From positions 32,062 through 96,061 of the forward strand of contig JAFXCD010000015.1 of assembly GCA_017521605.1 (NCBI GenBank): a DNA stretch of 64,000 nt. The letters are read 5' to 3'. This stretch comes from Lachnospiraceae bacterium. GTDB lineage: Bacteria; Bacillota; Clostridia; Lachnospirales; Lachnospiraceae. Position numbers and translations under genes: made by a program. The notes below the pieces were generated by a model that worked only from the letters and a program-made list of their open reading frames with translations, had not been told where the DNA came from and searched no databases. Numbering within the stretch: position 1 is the stretch's first letter; every line of letters starts with the position of its first letter. Below, in pieces: positions 19,765-28,468 of this stretch.

Positions 19765-22700
19765 ATGCAACGAATTCAAAAAACCATGGACGGCAATCAG
19801 GCTGCTGCCCATGTCGCTTATGCCTATACGGAGGTGGCAGCCATTTACCCTATTACTCCTTCCTCCACTATGGCTGAATATACAGATGAATGGTCCCAGG
19901 AAGGACGTCAGAACATATTCGGACATCCGGTACAGGTTTCCCAGATGCAGTCTGAGGCAGGTGCCGCAGGAGCTTTACACGGCTCTTTAATTACCGGTGC
20001 CCTGTCCACTACGTTTACGGCTTCCCAGGGACTTTTATTAATGATACCAACTCTTTACCGTGTAGCAGGTGAACTGTTACCCGGCGTCTTTCATGTGGCA
20101 GCCCGCACCCTTGCCACCCATGCCCTATCCATTTTCGGAGACCATTCAGACATCTATGCCTGTCGTCAAACCGGTGTTGCTATGCTGGCTACAAGTAGTG
20201 TACAGGAGGTTATGGATTTGTCGCCGATTGCCCATCTGGCAGCCCTAAAAGGACGTGTGCCTTTTATTCACTTCTTTGATGGTTTCCGCACCTCCCATGA
20301 ACAGCAAAAGATTGAAGTATGGGATTATGCCACTTTAAGTGAAATGCTGGACCGGGATGCTCTCCATGCCTTTAGAGAGCGCTCCCTTCACCCCTCCCAT
20401 ATGAAAATGATGGGCTCTGCCCAGAATCCTGATATTTTCTTCCAGAATAGAGAAGCCTGCAATACCTACTATAATAATCTGCCCTCCATCGTAGAAAATT
20501 ACATGATGCAGATAAATGAAAAATTAGGCACCTCCTATGGTCTTTTCAACTATTATGGTGCTCCTGATGCCACCCACGTAATTATTGCCATGGGATCTGT
20601 CTGCGAGACCATACAGGAAACCGTGGATTATGTAAACCGACAAGGCGCAAAAACCGGTGTAATCAAAGTCCATTTATATCGTCCCTTCAGTGCTACTCAC
20701 CTGCTTTCCTGTTTACCTTCAACCGTACAACAAATCACTGTACTGGACCGTACCAAGGAGCCCGGCGCCATGGGTGAGCCCTTGTATCTGGACGTAGTAG
20801 CGGCCCTGAAAAACAGTGCTTTTTCTCAGGTACCTGTATATTCCGGCCGATATGGCCTAAGCTCCAAGGATACTACTCCGGACCAGATTCTGGCCGTACT
20901 AAACAATATGGAGAAATCTGTTTTCACCATAGGTATTAAGGATGATGTGACCCACCTTTCTCTGGATATTGGGGAGAATATTGACCCTTTACCTCAGGAT
21001 ATTTACAACTGTAAATTCTGGGGTCTGGGTGGCGATGGTACCATCAGTGCCAACAAAAACTCCATTAAGATTATTGGTAATCATACCAATAAATACGTGC
21101 AGGCATATTATGATTATGACTCGAAAAAATCCCGCGGCCTTACCGTGTCCCATCTGCGCTTCGGTGACAGTCCCATTCATGCTCCTTATCTGGTACAAAA
21201 AGCAGATTTTGTAGCCTGTCATAATCCGGTCTACCTGCATAAATACAATATGGTACAAGATATAAAAGATGGAGGAACCTTTTTACTAAACTGCTACTGG
21301 CAGGAAAAAGATTTGGAAGAAGCTCTGCCCCCTCAGGTAAAACGCTATCTGGCAGAGCATCATATCCACCTTTATATCATCGATGCCATCCGTATCGGTA
21401 AGGAAATCGGTCTGAATAACAAAACCAGTACCATTTTACAGGCTGCCTTTTTCAAGGTGACCGGGATACTTCCGGTTGAAGAAGCTGCTACTTTGATGAA
21501 GGAAGCTGCCGAGAACAGCTATCGCAAAAAGGGTGAAAAAATCGTAGAAATGAACTTTGCGGCTATAGACAGAGGATTAAACGATGTGTTGGAAGTGCAG
21601 ATTCCTTCTTCCTGGGCTGAGATTACGGAAGAGGAGCCCTTGGATATCAAGACTCTCCCCGACCATACAGAAATCATAGACTATGTGGAGAATGTACAGA
21701 AAAACATCACCCGGCAAGAGGGCAACGACCTGCCGGTATCCGCCTTTTTACCCTATGTGGATGGAGCTTTCCCCCCCGGTACCACTGCCCACGAACGACG
21801 CAATGTAGCCACAGAGGTTCCCCGTTGGATTCCGGAAAACTGCATCCAGTGCAATCGTTGTTCCTATGTATGCCCCCATGCAGTCATTCGTCCTGCAGTA
21901 CTGACAAAGGAAGAAGCGGAAAACGCTCCCAAGGGCATGCAGCTGCTTCCTTTCATGGGAATGCCGGATTATTTCTTCAGCATCACCGTATCCAAGGTGG
22001 ATTGTACCGGCTGTGGCTCCTGCGCCGGTGTCTGCCCGGGCAAGCAAGGTAACAAAGCTCTGGAAATGTGTCCCATCCATGAAATAGAGGAGCACCAGGA
22101 ATATTTTGATTATGGTAAAGCTCTGCCTATGAAACCGGAGCTTCTGGAAAAGTTTAAGAAAAATACCATAAAGGGAAGTCAATTCTGTCAGCCCCTATTA
22201 GAATTCCACGGCGCCTGTGCCGGCTGTGGGGAAACGCCCTATGCCATCCTGGTGACCCAGCTCTTCGGCGAACGCATGTATATCGGCAATGCTACCGGTT
22301 GCTCCTCCATCTGGGCCAACTCTTCTCCTTCCACCGCATACACAGTAAATAAATGTGGTTGCGGTCCTGCCTGGTCCAACTCTCTCTTTGAAGATGGTGC
22401 AGAATTTGGCTATGGTATGCTACTGGCTCAGAAAACCTTGCGCGGCAGATTGAAGGAACTGGTAGAGCGTTTGGAAAGAGGCCTTCTGGGGCATGCGGAC
22501 TATATGGATCTGACGGATGCCTGCCGGTCATGGCTGGATACCTTTGAGAATGGCGATTTGAATAGTGGCGCTACCAACCACCTGATTACTATCGTCCGGG
22601 AATCTATACAAAAGGGGGAGAAGGGCAATCCCAAGGGCTCTACACCCAGACATCTGGAAAGACCCTCCGAAACCAAGGCACAACCGGATACCATCGCACC

Positions 22701-23502
22701 TGCACAGATACTACAGCCTTCTTCCGAACCCGATACTTTGCCGGCAGGCGGAAAAGGTGCCGGAACACTACAGACTTTCCTTCCTACTATGACTGAACTC
22801 CTTGCCTTCAAGGATTATCTGGCCAAAAAGTCTCACTGGGTATTCGGTGGGGACGGATTTGCTTACGACATCGGCTTTGGTGGTCTGGACCATGTACTGG
22901 CCAGTGGAGAAAATATCAATATCCTAATCTTTGATACAGAAGTATACTCCAACACCGGAGGTCAGGCTTCCAAAGCTACTCCCATCGGCTCTACTGCCAA
23001 GTTTGCCTCCGGCGGTAAAGCTACCCGAAAAAAGGACTTAGCCGCCATGGCTATGACTTATCAGGATGTGTATGTAGCACAAATCGCCATGGGCGCAGAC
23101 TACAACCAGACCTTGAAGGCTCTGTGGGAAGCCGAACATTATCCCGGACCTTCCCTGATTATTGCCTACTCCCCTTGCATCAACCATGGCGTAAAAGCAG
23201 GTATGGGCAGTTCCATGCACGAAGAAGCTAAGGCTGTGGAAACCGGTTACTGGCATCTGTTCCGCTACAACCCTGCTTTACGAGATCAAGGGCTGAATCC
23301 CTTCCAGCTGGACAGCAAAGCACCTCACCTGGATTTCGACGATTTTCTGGCAGGGGAAACCCGCTATACAGCTCTGGAAATTATGCGTCCGGAGGATGCC
23401 AAGGAGCTTTTTGCCAAGGCTGAAGAAGATGCCAAGCAACGCTATACCCATCTGTGTAAGCTCCAACGCTTTTATGAACCTGATAATAATATAAACAATT
23501 AA
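19765..23502 (+). CDS. nifJ: Pyruvate:ferredoxin (flavodoxin) oxidoreductase
   Basis: Oxidises pyruvate to acetyl-CoA and CO2, reducing ferredoxin; the core of anaerobic energy metabolism. The ATG follows CAGGAGG. All domains are present: YPITPSSTMAEYTDEW (pyrimidine-binding half), a CoA/domain III part, two [4Fe-4S] sites (CIQCNRCSYVCP near 692 and CTGCGSCAGVCPG near 747), CAGCGETPYA near 817, and the diphosphate-binding GGDGFAYDIGFGG near 1028 with TEVYSNTGGQASKAT. At 1245 residues it is about 70 longer than usual. The excess is mostly a Pro/Ser-rich insert at about 950-1005 just before the GDG motif. Rubredoxin follows. Confidence 0.97.
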   Translation: MQRIQKTMDGNQAAAHVAYAYTEVAAIYPITPSSTMAEYTDEWSQEGRQNIFGHPVQVSQMQSEAGAAGALHGSLITGALSTTFTASQGLLLMIPTLYRVAGELLPGVFHVAARTLATHALSIFGDHSDIYACRQTGVAMLATSSVQEVMDLSPIAHLAALKGRVPFIHFFDGFRTSHEQQKIEVWDYATLSEMLDRDALHAFRERSLHPSHMKMMGSAQNPDIFFQNREACNTYYNNLPSIVENYMMQINEKLGTSYGLFNYYGAPDATHVIIAMGSVCETIQETVDYVNRQGAKTGVIKVHLYRPFSATHLLSCLPSTVQQITVLDRTKEPGAMGEPLYLDVVAALKNSAFSQVPVYSGRYGLSSKDTTPDQILAVLNNMEKSVFTIGIKDDVTHLSLDIGENIDPLPQDIYNCKFWGLGGDGTISANKNSIKIIGNHTNKYVQAYYDYDSKKSRGLTVSHLRFGDSPIHAPYLVQKADFVACHNPVYLHKYNMVQDIKDGGTFLLNCYWQEKDLEEALPPQVKRYLAEHHIHLYIIDAIRIGKEIGLNNKTSTILQAAFFKVTGILPVEEAATLMKEAAENSYRKKGEKIVEMNFAAIDRGLNDVLEVQIPSSWAEITEEEPLDIKTLPDHTEIIDYVENVQKNITRQEGNDLPVSAFLPYVDGAFPPGTTAHERRNVATEVPRWIPENCIQCNRCSYVCPHAVIRPAVLTKEEAENAPKGMQLLPFMGMPDYFFSITVSKVDCTGCGSCAGVCPGKQGNKALEMCPIHEIEEHQEYFDYGKALPMKPELLEKFKKNTIKGSQFCQPLLEFHGACAGCGETPYAILVTQLFGERMYIGNATGCSSIWANSSPSTAYTVNKCGCGPAWSNSLFEDGAEFGYGMLLAQKTLRGRLKELVERLERGLLGHADYMDLTDACRSWLDTFENGDLNSGATNHLITIVRESIQKGEKGNPKGSTPRHLERPSETKAQPDTIAPAQILQPSSEPDTLPAGGKGAGTLQTFLPTMTELLAFKDYLAKKSHWVFGGDGFAYDIGFGGLDHVLASGENINILIFDTEVYSNTGGQASKATPIGSTAKFASGGKATRKKDLAAMAMTYQDVYVAQIAMGADYNQTLKALWEAEHYPGPSLIIAYSPCINHGVKAGMGSSMHEEAKAVETGYWHLFRYNPALRDQGLNPFQLDSKAPHLDFDDFLAGETRYTALEIMRPEDAKELFAKAEEDAKQRYTHLCKLQRFYEPDNNINN

Positions 23503-23544
23503 GTATGGAAAATAATGATAGAAGCATTTGAAAGGAATTTGATT

Positions 23545-23715
23545 ATGGAATATCAGAAATTTATTTGTGAACCCTGTGGCTATATTTACGACCCTCAGCT
23601 GGGCGACCCGGACTCCGGTATCCCTGCCGGCACTCCCTTTGAGGAGTTGCCGGAGGATTGGGTATGTCCCATCTGCGGTTTAGGCAAGGATGTTTTCCTG
23701 CCTATGGTACAGTAG
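23545..23715 (+). CDS. Rubredoxin
   Basis: Small (56-residue) iron electron carrier. The four cysteine ligands sit in [10 protein letters not shown] and CPICG, with the conserved [15 protein letters not shown] between them. The start is the ATG at 23545 after AAAGGAATTTG; an upstream in-frame start would add ten unlikely residues. It lies 42 bp after PFOR on the same strand and probably shares its transcript. In anaerobes rubredoxin often passes electrons to peroxide or oxygen reductases. Confidence 0.95.
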   Translation: MEYQKFICEPCGYIYDPQLGDPDSGIPAGTPFEELPEDWVCPICGLGKDVFLPMVQ

Positions 23716-23721
23716 TAAGAT

Positions 23722-23755
23722 CGGGCATCTCATGAACTGAGGTGCCCGCCTTAAT
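23722..23755 (+). terminator. Intrinsic terminator after rubredoxin
   Basis: CGGGCATCTCA pairs with TGAGGTGCCCG (one G-T pair) across a 5-base loop; a short T-containing tail follows. It sits immediately before the stop of the converging HTH-Uma2 gene and may serve both. Confidence 0.75.
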
Positions 23756-24571
23756 TTACTCTCCATCCGGATACTCCTGTATCAAATCTGCCAATTTATC
23801 TAAATTAATCTGTAGCTCATCGTCATAAAGAGCCAATCCTGCTTTCCCCTGTAGGGCGCACATATGTGGCAAATAGTCATCCTTCCAATGATAGTACACC
23901 AACACACGCCGTTTGGGATCTATAATCCAGTATTCTTTCACTCCTGCATCGATGTATTTATGGAGCTTCTTGATATAATCCTTCCTGCCGGTGGAAGCAG
24001 ATGTTATTTCCAAACAAAAGTCCGGAGCCCCCAGAACACCCCATCTCTGAATCTTTGACTTATCACATAAGATTAACAAATCAGGCTGTACCATAGTTTT
24101 ATCATCCTCATTCAGCCGCACATCTACCGGTGCCATCATAGGCAGACACTTACCGCCTTTTGAAGAAATGTAATTCTGCACCTCCACAAAAAAGGTCCCC
24201 AATATATGCTGATGTACAAAGGAAGGGGCACTCATATCATAAATCACACCATCTATCAGTTCTACCCGTCTATCCTCAGGCAAGGTATAATAATCCTCCA
24301 GTGTAAACTCTCCCTGTTGCTTCAATCGGTTTATGGTATATCTTGCACCGGGCTCTTCCACCCTACGGGAAAAATCTGGAGATAAATCATACCTTCCATC
24401 ACCCTCCAGTAAGGCTTTCTCCAGAGCTTGTCTGGTGCTATAACGAGGACTCTCCGTCTCTCCGGAAAAAATCTTCTGCAAGGTCCCCAAAGGTACTCCA
24501 CTATACTCTGATAGCTGTGCTAAACTATAACCCTTTTCCTTCTTAATCTGTTTCATCTCTTCCAAGGTCAT
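23756..24571 (-). CDS. HTH (XRE) - Uma2 family endonuclease-like fusion
   Basis: 271 residues in two parts. Residues 1-57 are an XRE-type helix-turn-helix (YSLAQLSEYSGVPLGTLQKI). Residues 90-250 are a Uma2/DUF820 domain of the PD-(D/E)xK nuclease fold: RRVELIDGVIYDM, PDLLIL, DFCLEITSAST and the K..Y..AGVKEYWIID core, with the expected E, D and ExT acidic residues. Uma2 proteins are abundant and of unknown biological role. The RBS AGGAG precedes the ATG. The gene stands alone, converging on rubredoxin. Confidence 0.85.
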   Translation of the reverse strand: MTLEEMKQIKKEKGYSLAQLSEYSGVPLGTLQKIFSGETESPRYSTRQALEKALLEGDGRYDLSPDFSRRVEEPGARYTINRLKQQGEFTLEDYYTLPEDRRVELIDGVIYDMSAPSFVHQHILGTFFVEVQNYISSKGGKCLPMMAPVDVRLNEDDKTMVQPDLLILCDKSKIQRWGVLGAPDFCLEITSASTGRKDYIKKLHKYIDAGVKEYWIIDPKRRVLVYYHWKDDYLPHMCALQGKAGLALYDDELQINLDKLADLIQEYPDGE

Positions 24572-24731
24572 ATGTGTCTCTCCTATCTTAGTCTTTTCTG
24601 CTATTTATGGTATCACTTTGTGCTCCAATTGTCAACCGTTTTGCAACCGTTTCGTTTCCATTATTATTATTTGACCATATTTTTCCAGTACCATGCGCAT
24701 TCGTTCGGTATTATTTTGGTCCATATATGGA
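24572..24731. other. Intergenic stretch with palindromes
   Basis: Region between the HTH-Uma2 gene start and the terminator of the next operon. It holds a CCATATATGG palindrome (24721-24730) and a nearby GACCATATTTTTCC; no gene or firm promoter was recognised. Confidence 0.4.
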
Positions 24732-24772
24732 AAAGGCCGTAGCAGATATTCTTCCCTTCTGCTACAGCCTTT
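24732..24772 (-). terminator. Intrinsic terminator of the YtrA-type operon
   Basis: AAAGGC and GTAGCAGA arms pair with TCTGCTAC and GCCTTT, each strand with a single extra base; the minus-strand transcript ends CCTTTTCC. It lies just after the last operon gene. Confidence 0.75.
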
Positions 24773-24776
24773 ACTC

Positions 24777-26156
24777 TTATTCTGCTTTCATTGCTTCATA
24801 CACCTGCCTGGTTTCTTCATCATCAAATCCGCTGAAATAATAAATCTCATCCTCTGTTTCTACCCGAATAAACAGCCCATTCCGGGGATTCAGAAGCACT
24901 TCGCAAGTAGCACTATCCTCTTTCACTCTATAGTTACCCTCTAGCAGATTATCCAGACTATTTCCATGATTTCGGCTCATCTTAGGTAACTGTGTCAAAA
25001 GCTCTGTTTCTTCCACATCCTCCAGAGCAATATGAAACTTTTCCCGCAAATGGCGAACCACCAAAGTATTCTCCTCCACCTCCATATGAATCGGTGTAAA
25101 TTCTTCCAAGGTTATCCAGATACACATAGCCGGCAGAGAAAGCAAGGTCACAATCAACAAAACCAAAGTTCCTTTTCCTACGGGAGTGGCAAGATTTACA
25201 GTTGTTCCCAAACCTACTCTCTTATTTACCATGGTATGCTTATCCTTGGGATTACAGTAAAACATACCCCAAATCCAATGGGCATCACTGTCTTCCACTC
25301 GAATGTCCATTTTGTCCTCATACCTTTTTTCTATACTTCGATTTTTCTTCCAAACCCATACAGGAAGAACCAAGGTCACTAATAGATACAATCCCAAAAA
25401 CAGCCAGAATATAATGCTAAAATCTTGCCCCTGAGTCAGGAAAAATAACATCCCCACCAAGCAAAGTACGTTGACCCAAATCATAGCCACCCAGAAATTC
25501 TTCCACATGTTTTTGCGGGCTCTGCTATAATTCACATTCACATCGCTGTCCGAGCTGACAATAGCAGTTTTCTCCTTATCCATCCATACTGCTAATCCCC
25601 AAAACAATAAGGTAATACTCCCAAAAGTAACCACTATAATGAGCAGCAATACTTCCCTCCCGTCATGAGGCCGAATCAGTGTCCATACCAGACTTGCCAC
25701 ACTAATTAATATTGGGGCCAGAAAATGATAGCACTTTACTCTGCGAATTTGTGCAGCTTCTTTGATTTCTATAAATCTGGGTGTCTCCTCTCCTGTAGTC
25801 CATCCTCTTTCCAGCTTTAGCTCCTTTAGCTTCTTATTTGCTATTCCGAAGGGTATGAAGAATACCACACAAACTACCAGAAACCAAATGCACCAATAAG
25901 AAATACTCAAAGAAAACCAAGGAAAAAATAGTATTGGCCAAGGCATTAACAAGCTTATCCACAAAAATCCTTTCATCTGTTTCTGATAAGTATTAGTTAT
26001 CTCTGCAAGGGCTTCATCCTTTGCCTGTTCCTTATTGAGAGAAACTCCAAAATAGACCCCTTTCCGCGGTTCATGTCCTTCATTCTTTAAGCAAAAGTAA
26101 AAAACAAAAACAATAGGATACATAACAATTACTAATATCAAATTTAGTATATTCAT
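24777..26156 (-). CDS. DUF1648/DUF5808-like membrane protein
   Basis: 459-residue polytopic membrane protein, last gene of the GntR operon. The N-terminus has a helix then GVYFGVSLNKEQAKDEAL, followed by several helices. The centre carries HWIWGMFYCNPKDKHTMV and VGLGTTVNLATPVGK, the pattern I associate with DUF5808. The C-terminal ~100 residues look like a small soluble beta-rich domain. It is a clear paralogue of the gene three bases upstream (24777-26156 versus 26160-27548). Function is not known; such genes are typically controlled by the YtrA-type regulator encoded with them. Confidence 0.75.
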   Translation of the reverse strand: MNILNLILVIVMYPIVFVFYFCLKNEGHEPRKGVYFGVSLNKEQAKDEALAEITNTYQKQMKGFLWISLLMPWPILFFPWFSLSISYWCIWFLVVCVVFFIPFGIANKKLKELKLERGWTTGEETPRFIEIKEAAQIRRVKCYHFLAPILISVASLVWTLIRPHDGREVLLLIIVVTFGSITLLFWGLAVWMDKEKTAIVSSDSDVNVNYSRARKNMWKNFWVAMIWVNVLCLVGMLFFLTQGQDFSIIFWLFLGLYLLVTLVLPVWVWKKNRSIEKRYEDKMDIRVEDSDAHWIWGMFYCNPKDKHTMVNKRVGLGTTVNLATPVGKGTLVLLIVTLLSLPAMCIWITLEEFTPIHMEVEENTLVVRHLREKFHIALEDVEETELLTQLPKMSRNHGNSLDNLLEGNYRVKEDSATCEVLLNPRNGLFIRVETEDEIYYFSGFDDEETRQVYEAMKAE

Positions 26157-26159
26157 ACA

Positions 26160-27548
26160 CTACCTCCCCTTCCTTATTGCCTCATACACCTGTCTGGTCT
26201 CTTCATCTGTAGCACCGCTGAAAATATAGGTTCCCCAAGAGGTATCAATACGTAAGAATAGGGTATTGTAGTCATAACAAATGACCTCGCAGTCCTTCTT
26301 TTCTTCCTTCAAACGAAAGCTTCCCTTTACCAGGGTATCTGTATTCCAGCCGTGATTTCGGGTCATTTCCGGTCTCTCTCTCTCCGTCAATAACTGTACT
26401 TCCTTTACACTATATAGGGCGATACGGTACTCTTCCTTGGTATGGCTGGCTACCACGTAACCCTCCTCTATCTGTAAATGGATGGGGGTAAACTCTTCTA
26501 CCACTGTACTAAAGCATAGTATCAATATGTGAAGTGCTATGGCTACGATAAGGATTACCACACCCTTACCCACCGGAGTGGCCAGATTGGTGTCCGTACC
26601 AATACCATTTCGACTCTCCACCATGGAGTGCTTATCATGAGGATTGTAGTAAATCAGACCCCAGAGATAGTAATCATCCGCATCCTGCCGAAGAATATCC
26701 ATTTTGTCCGCATACCTCTTATCAACTCCGGCTTTTTTGTGTAGCATCCAAAACAGTAATACCAAAGTAGCCACGGTATACAGAATTGCCAACACCCAAA
26801 TACTAAGGGTAATCTTACTCCTTTTCAGTAAGAAGTATCCCTGAACCACTATATAGACTACATTCATCCAGGAACAACCCACCCAGAAATTCTTCCAAAG
26901 ATTCTTCTTGGCCCGGGCGAAATTGACATTCACATCGCTATCTGTACTGACTGCCACGGTTTTCTGCCGGTCCATCCAAATGGCTACCAACCAATAAAGG
27001 AAGGTAATACAACCGAATATCCCTGTCATCAGAAACAATAGCTGATTCTCCTGCTGTTTATGAAGCAAAAATGTTGCTACAATAGCTGCCACACTTAAGA
27101 ACGTTTGAGGAGCAAAGTGGAACCACTTCACTCTACGGATAGCCCCCGCCTGCTTTAACTCTGCGTAAATCACCGGCTCTGTATTGGTCATAAAGCCCTG
27201 TTCCAGCTTCCAGGTCTTCAACCTATGATTGGCTACCCCGAAAGGAATGAAATAAACTACGAAGGACATTCCCAGCCAAAACAGAGAATACAATGTCCAT
27301 ATGGATACCCATGGAATCAGAAACATAGGAAAGGGCATCAAAAGTATTACTAACAACCACTTTTTCATCTCTTTATAATAGCTTTCCGTAACCTCTTTCA
27401 CCTTCTGCTCCCTAGCCTGTTCTGCAGTTAAGGTAACACCAAAATAAACTCCTTTTTTCGGCTCAGCACCCATTTTCACAAAGAGATATACAAACAATAT
27501 CATGGGATACATGATACATATAAATAAAAGTGTTATTCCTAAATTCAT
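26160..27548 (-). CDS. DUF1648/DUF5808-like membrane protein
   Basis: Paralogue of the following gene, about 462 residues. I start it at the ATG at 27548 (MNLGITLLFICIMYP), ten bases after AGGAGG, rather than 14 codons earlier. It carries GVYFGVTLTAEQAREQ near the N-terminus, several membrane helices, YYLWGLIYYNPHDKHSM and GIGTDTNLATPVGK in the middle, and a soluble C-terminal part ending in TRQVYEAIRKG. Its stop is three bases before the next start, so the two are almost certainly co-translated and may work as a heteromeric pair. Confidence 0.75.
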   Translation of the reverse strand: MNLGITLLFICIMYPMILFVYLFVKMGAEPKKGVYFGVTLTAEQAREQKVKEVTESYYKEMKKWLLVILLMPFPMFLIPWVSIWTLYSLFWLGMSFVVYFIPFGVANHRLKTWKLEQGFMTNTEPVIYAELKQAGAIRRVKWFHFAPQTFLSVAAIVATFLLHKQQENQLLFLMTGIFGCITFLYWLVAIWMDRQKTVAVSTDSDVNVNFARAKKNLWKNFWVGCSWMNVVYIVVQGYFLLKRSKITLSIWVLAILYTVATLVLLFWMLHKKAGVDKRYADKMDILRQDADDYYLWGLIYYNPHDKHSMVESRNGIGTDTNLATPVGKGVVILIVAIALHILILCFSTVVEEFTPIHLQIEEGYVVASHTKEEYRIALYSVKEVQLLTERERPEMTRNHGWNTDTLVKGSFRLKEEKKDCEVICYDYNTLFLRIDTSWGTYIFSGATDEETRQVYEAIRKGR

Positions 27549-27613
27549 CCGGTACACACCTCCTATTCTGTCACTATCAACTACCAACAAATGTCGGTCT
27601 CTCTAAGCGGACA

Positions 27614-27988
27614 TCACCCTTGTCCGGCACTAAAATACTCCTCCACCAGTGCCATAAATTCCTCTCTGCTCACACCACGCACCCGGGCCTCGGACACCAG
27701 CTGCTTCAGTTGCTCCTTGGACTCCAAAGGAAGCTCCGGTATCATACGAAAGCTTTCCCTCACCCTCACACCATTACGTCGGTCCGTCATAATATAGCCC
27801 TCCTGCTTTAGTAACTGATAGGCTTTATTCACTGTCATGGAGTTGATACCTATTTCCTCCGCCAGTGCTCTGACCGTAGGCAACTTCTCGCCGGGCTGTA
27901 ATCGACCATCTGATATGCCCATTACAATCTGATTCCTGATTTGTTTAAATACCGGCACTTCCGAGCCGTCCTGTAGCATAATAACCAT
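27614..27988 (-). CDS. GntR family (YtrA subfamily) transcriptional regulator
   Basis: 124 residues, the usual size for the YtrA subfamily: an N-terminal winged helix-turn-helix (PVFKQIRNQIVMGISDGRLQ, LPTVRALAEEIGINSMTVNK, GYIMTDRRNGVRV) followed by a short dimerisation tail rather than a full effector domain. The ATG at 27988 follows GGAG by six bases. It is the first gene of an operon with two membrane proteins and probably represses its own operon through the 23-bp dyad upstream. Confidence 0.92.
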   Translation of the reverse strand: MVIMLQDGSEVPVFKQIRNQIVMGISDGRLQPGEKLPTVRALAEEIGINSMTVNKAYQLLKQEGYIMTDRRNGVRVRESFRMIPELPLESKEQLKQLVSEARVRGVSREEFMALVEEYFSAGQG

Positions 27989-28038
27989 GGTTTTCTCCTG
28001 TGAATAATTTTACGGACTATAGTCAGCCCGAAAGATAT

Positions 28039-28081
28039 ATAATAGTACAAATGCGCTTTTGTATTACTTAGCATAATACAA
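28039..28081 (-). promoter_or_regulatory. GntR operon promoter with 23-bp operator
   Basis: A perfect dyad TTGTATTA-N7-TAATACAA lies at 28059-28081. On the minus strand a TATTAT -10 is at 28044-28039, so the dyad covers the expected -35 position, about 75-95 bp before the GntR start codon. The layout fits autorepression. Confidence 0.7.
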
Positions 28082-28089
28082 ACAATACA

Positions 28090-28419
28090 AAAATGCAAGT
28101 AAATTTTTACCAAAAAACCTAAATCCATGTAATCAGATTCCTGTAAGAGTATTTTTTTCCAGTTGCTTTCTTCACTTAATACTCTCAAAACGTAAATTTT
28201 ACTTTGGGATTCATCAATGATATAAAAGATAATTGAAGGTAAGAATAATTTTTTATAAACAAACAGATTCTTGATAATTATAGATGTTTTCCCTAAGATA
28301 CCACCCAAATATTCTAAAGATTTGATTTGATTACGGATATCCCCTTGAAAATGGTCCGCACGTTCTTTTCCGAATTGTATTTCTATATATTCTGCACGTC
28401 AATACGATTTGCCTATAAT
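28090..28419. other. Intergenic stretch, no gene recognised
   Basis: AT-rich sequence between the GntR promoter and the MFS terminator. A 128-residue minus-strand frame crosses it but has no RBS, odd composition and overlaps the GntR start, so I do not call it. Confidence 0.5.
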
Positions 28420-28458
28420 GAAAAGGGAAAAAGGATTCCAACATCCCTTTCCCCTTTC
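28420..28458 (-). terminator. Intrinsic terminator of the MFS gene
   Basis: A long purine/pyrimidine hairpin (AAAGGGGAAAGGGAT with its near complement, loop GTTGGA) just after the MFS stop. Confidence 0.6.
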
Positions 28459-28468
28459 TCTAAATATA

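Noticed and set aside
27922-28308. 128-residue minus-strand frame across the GntR promoter
   Set aside because: It overlaps the GntR coding start and operator, lacks an RBS and has AT-driven composition.
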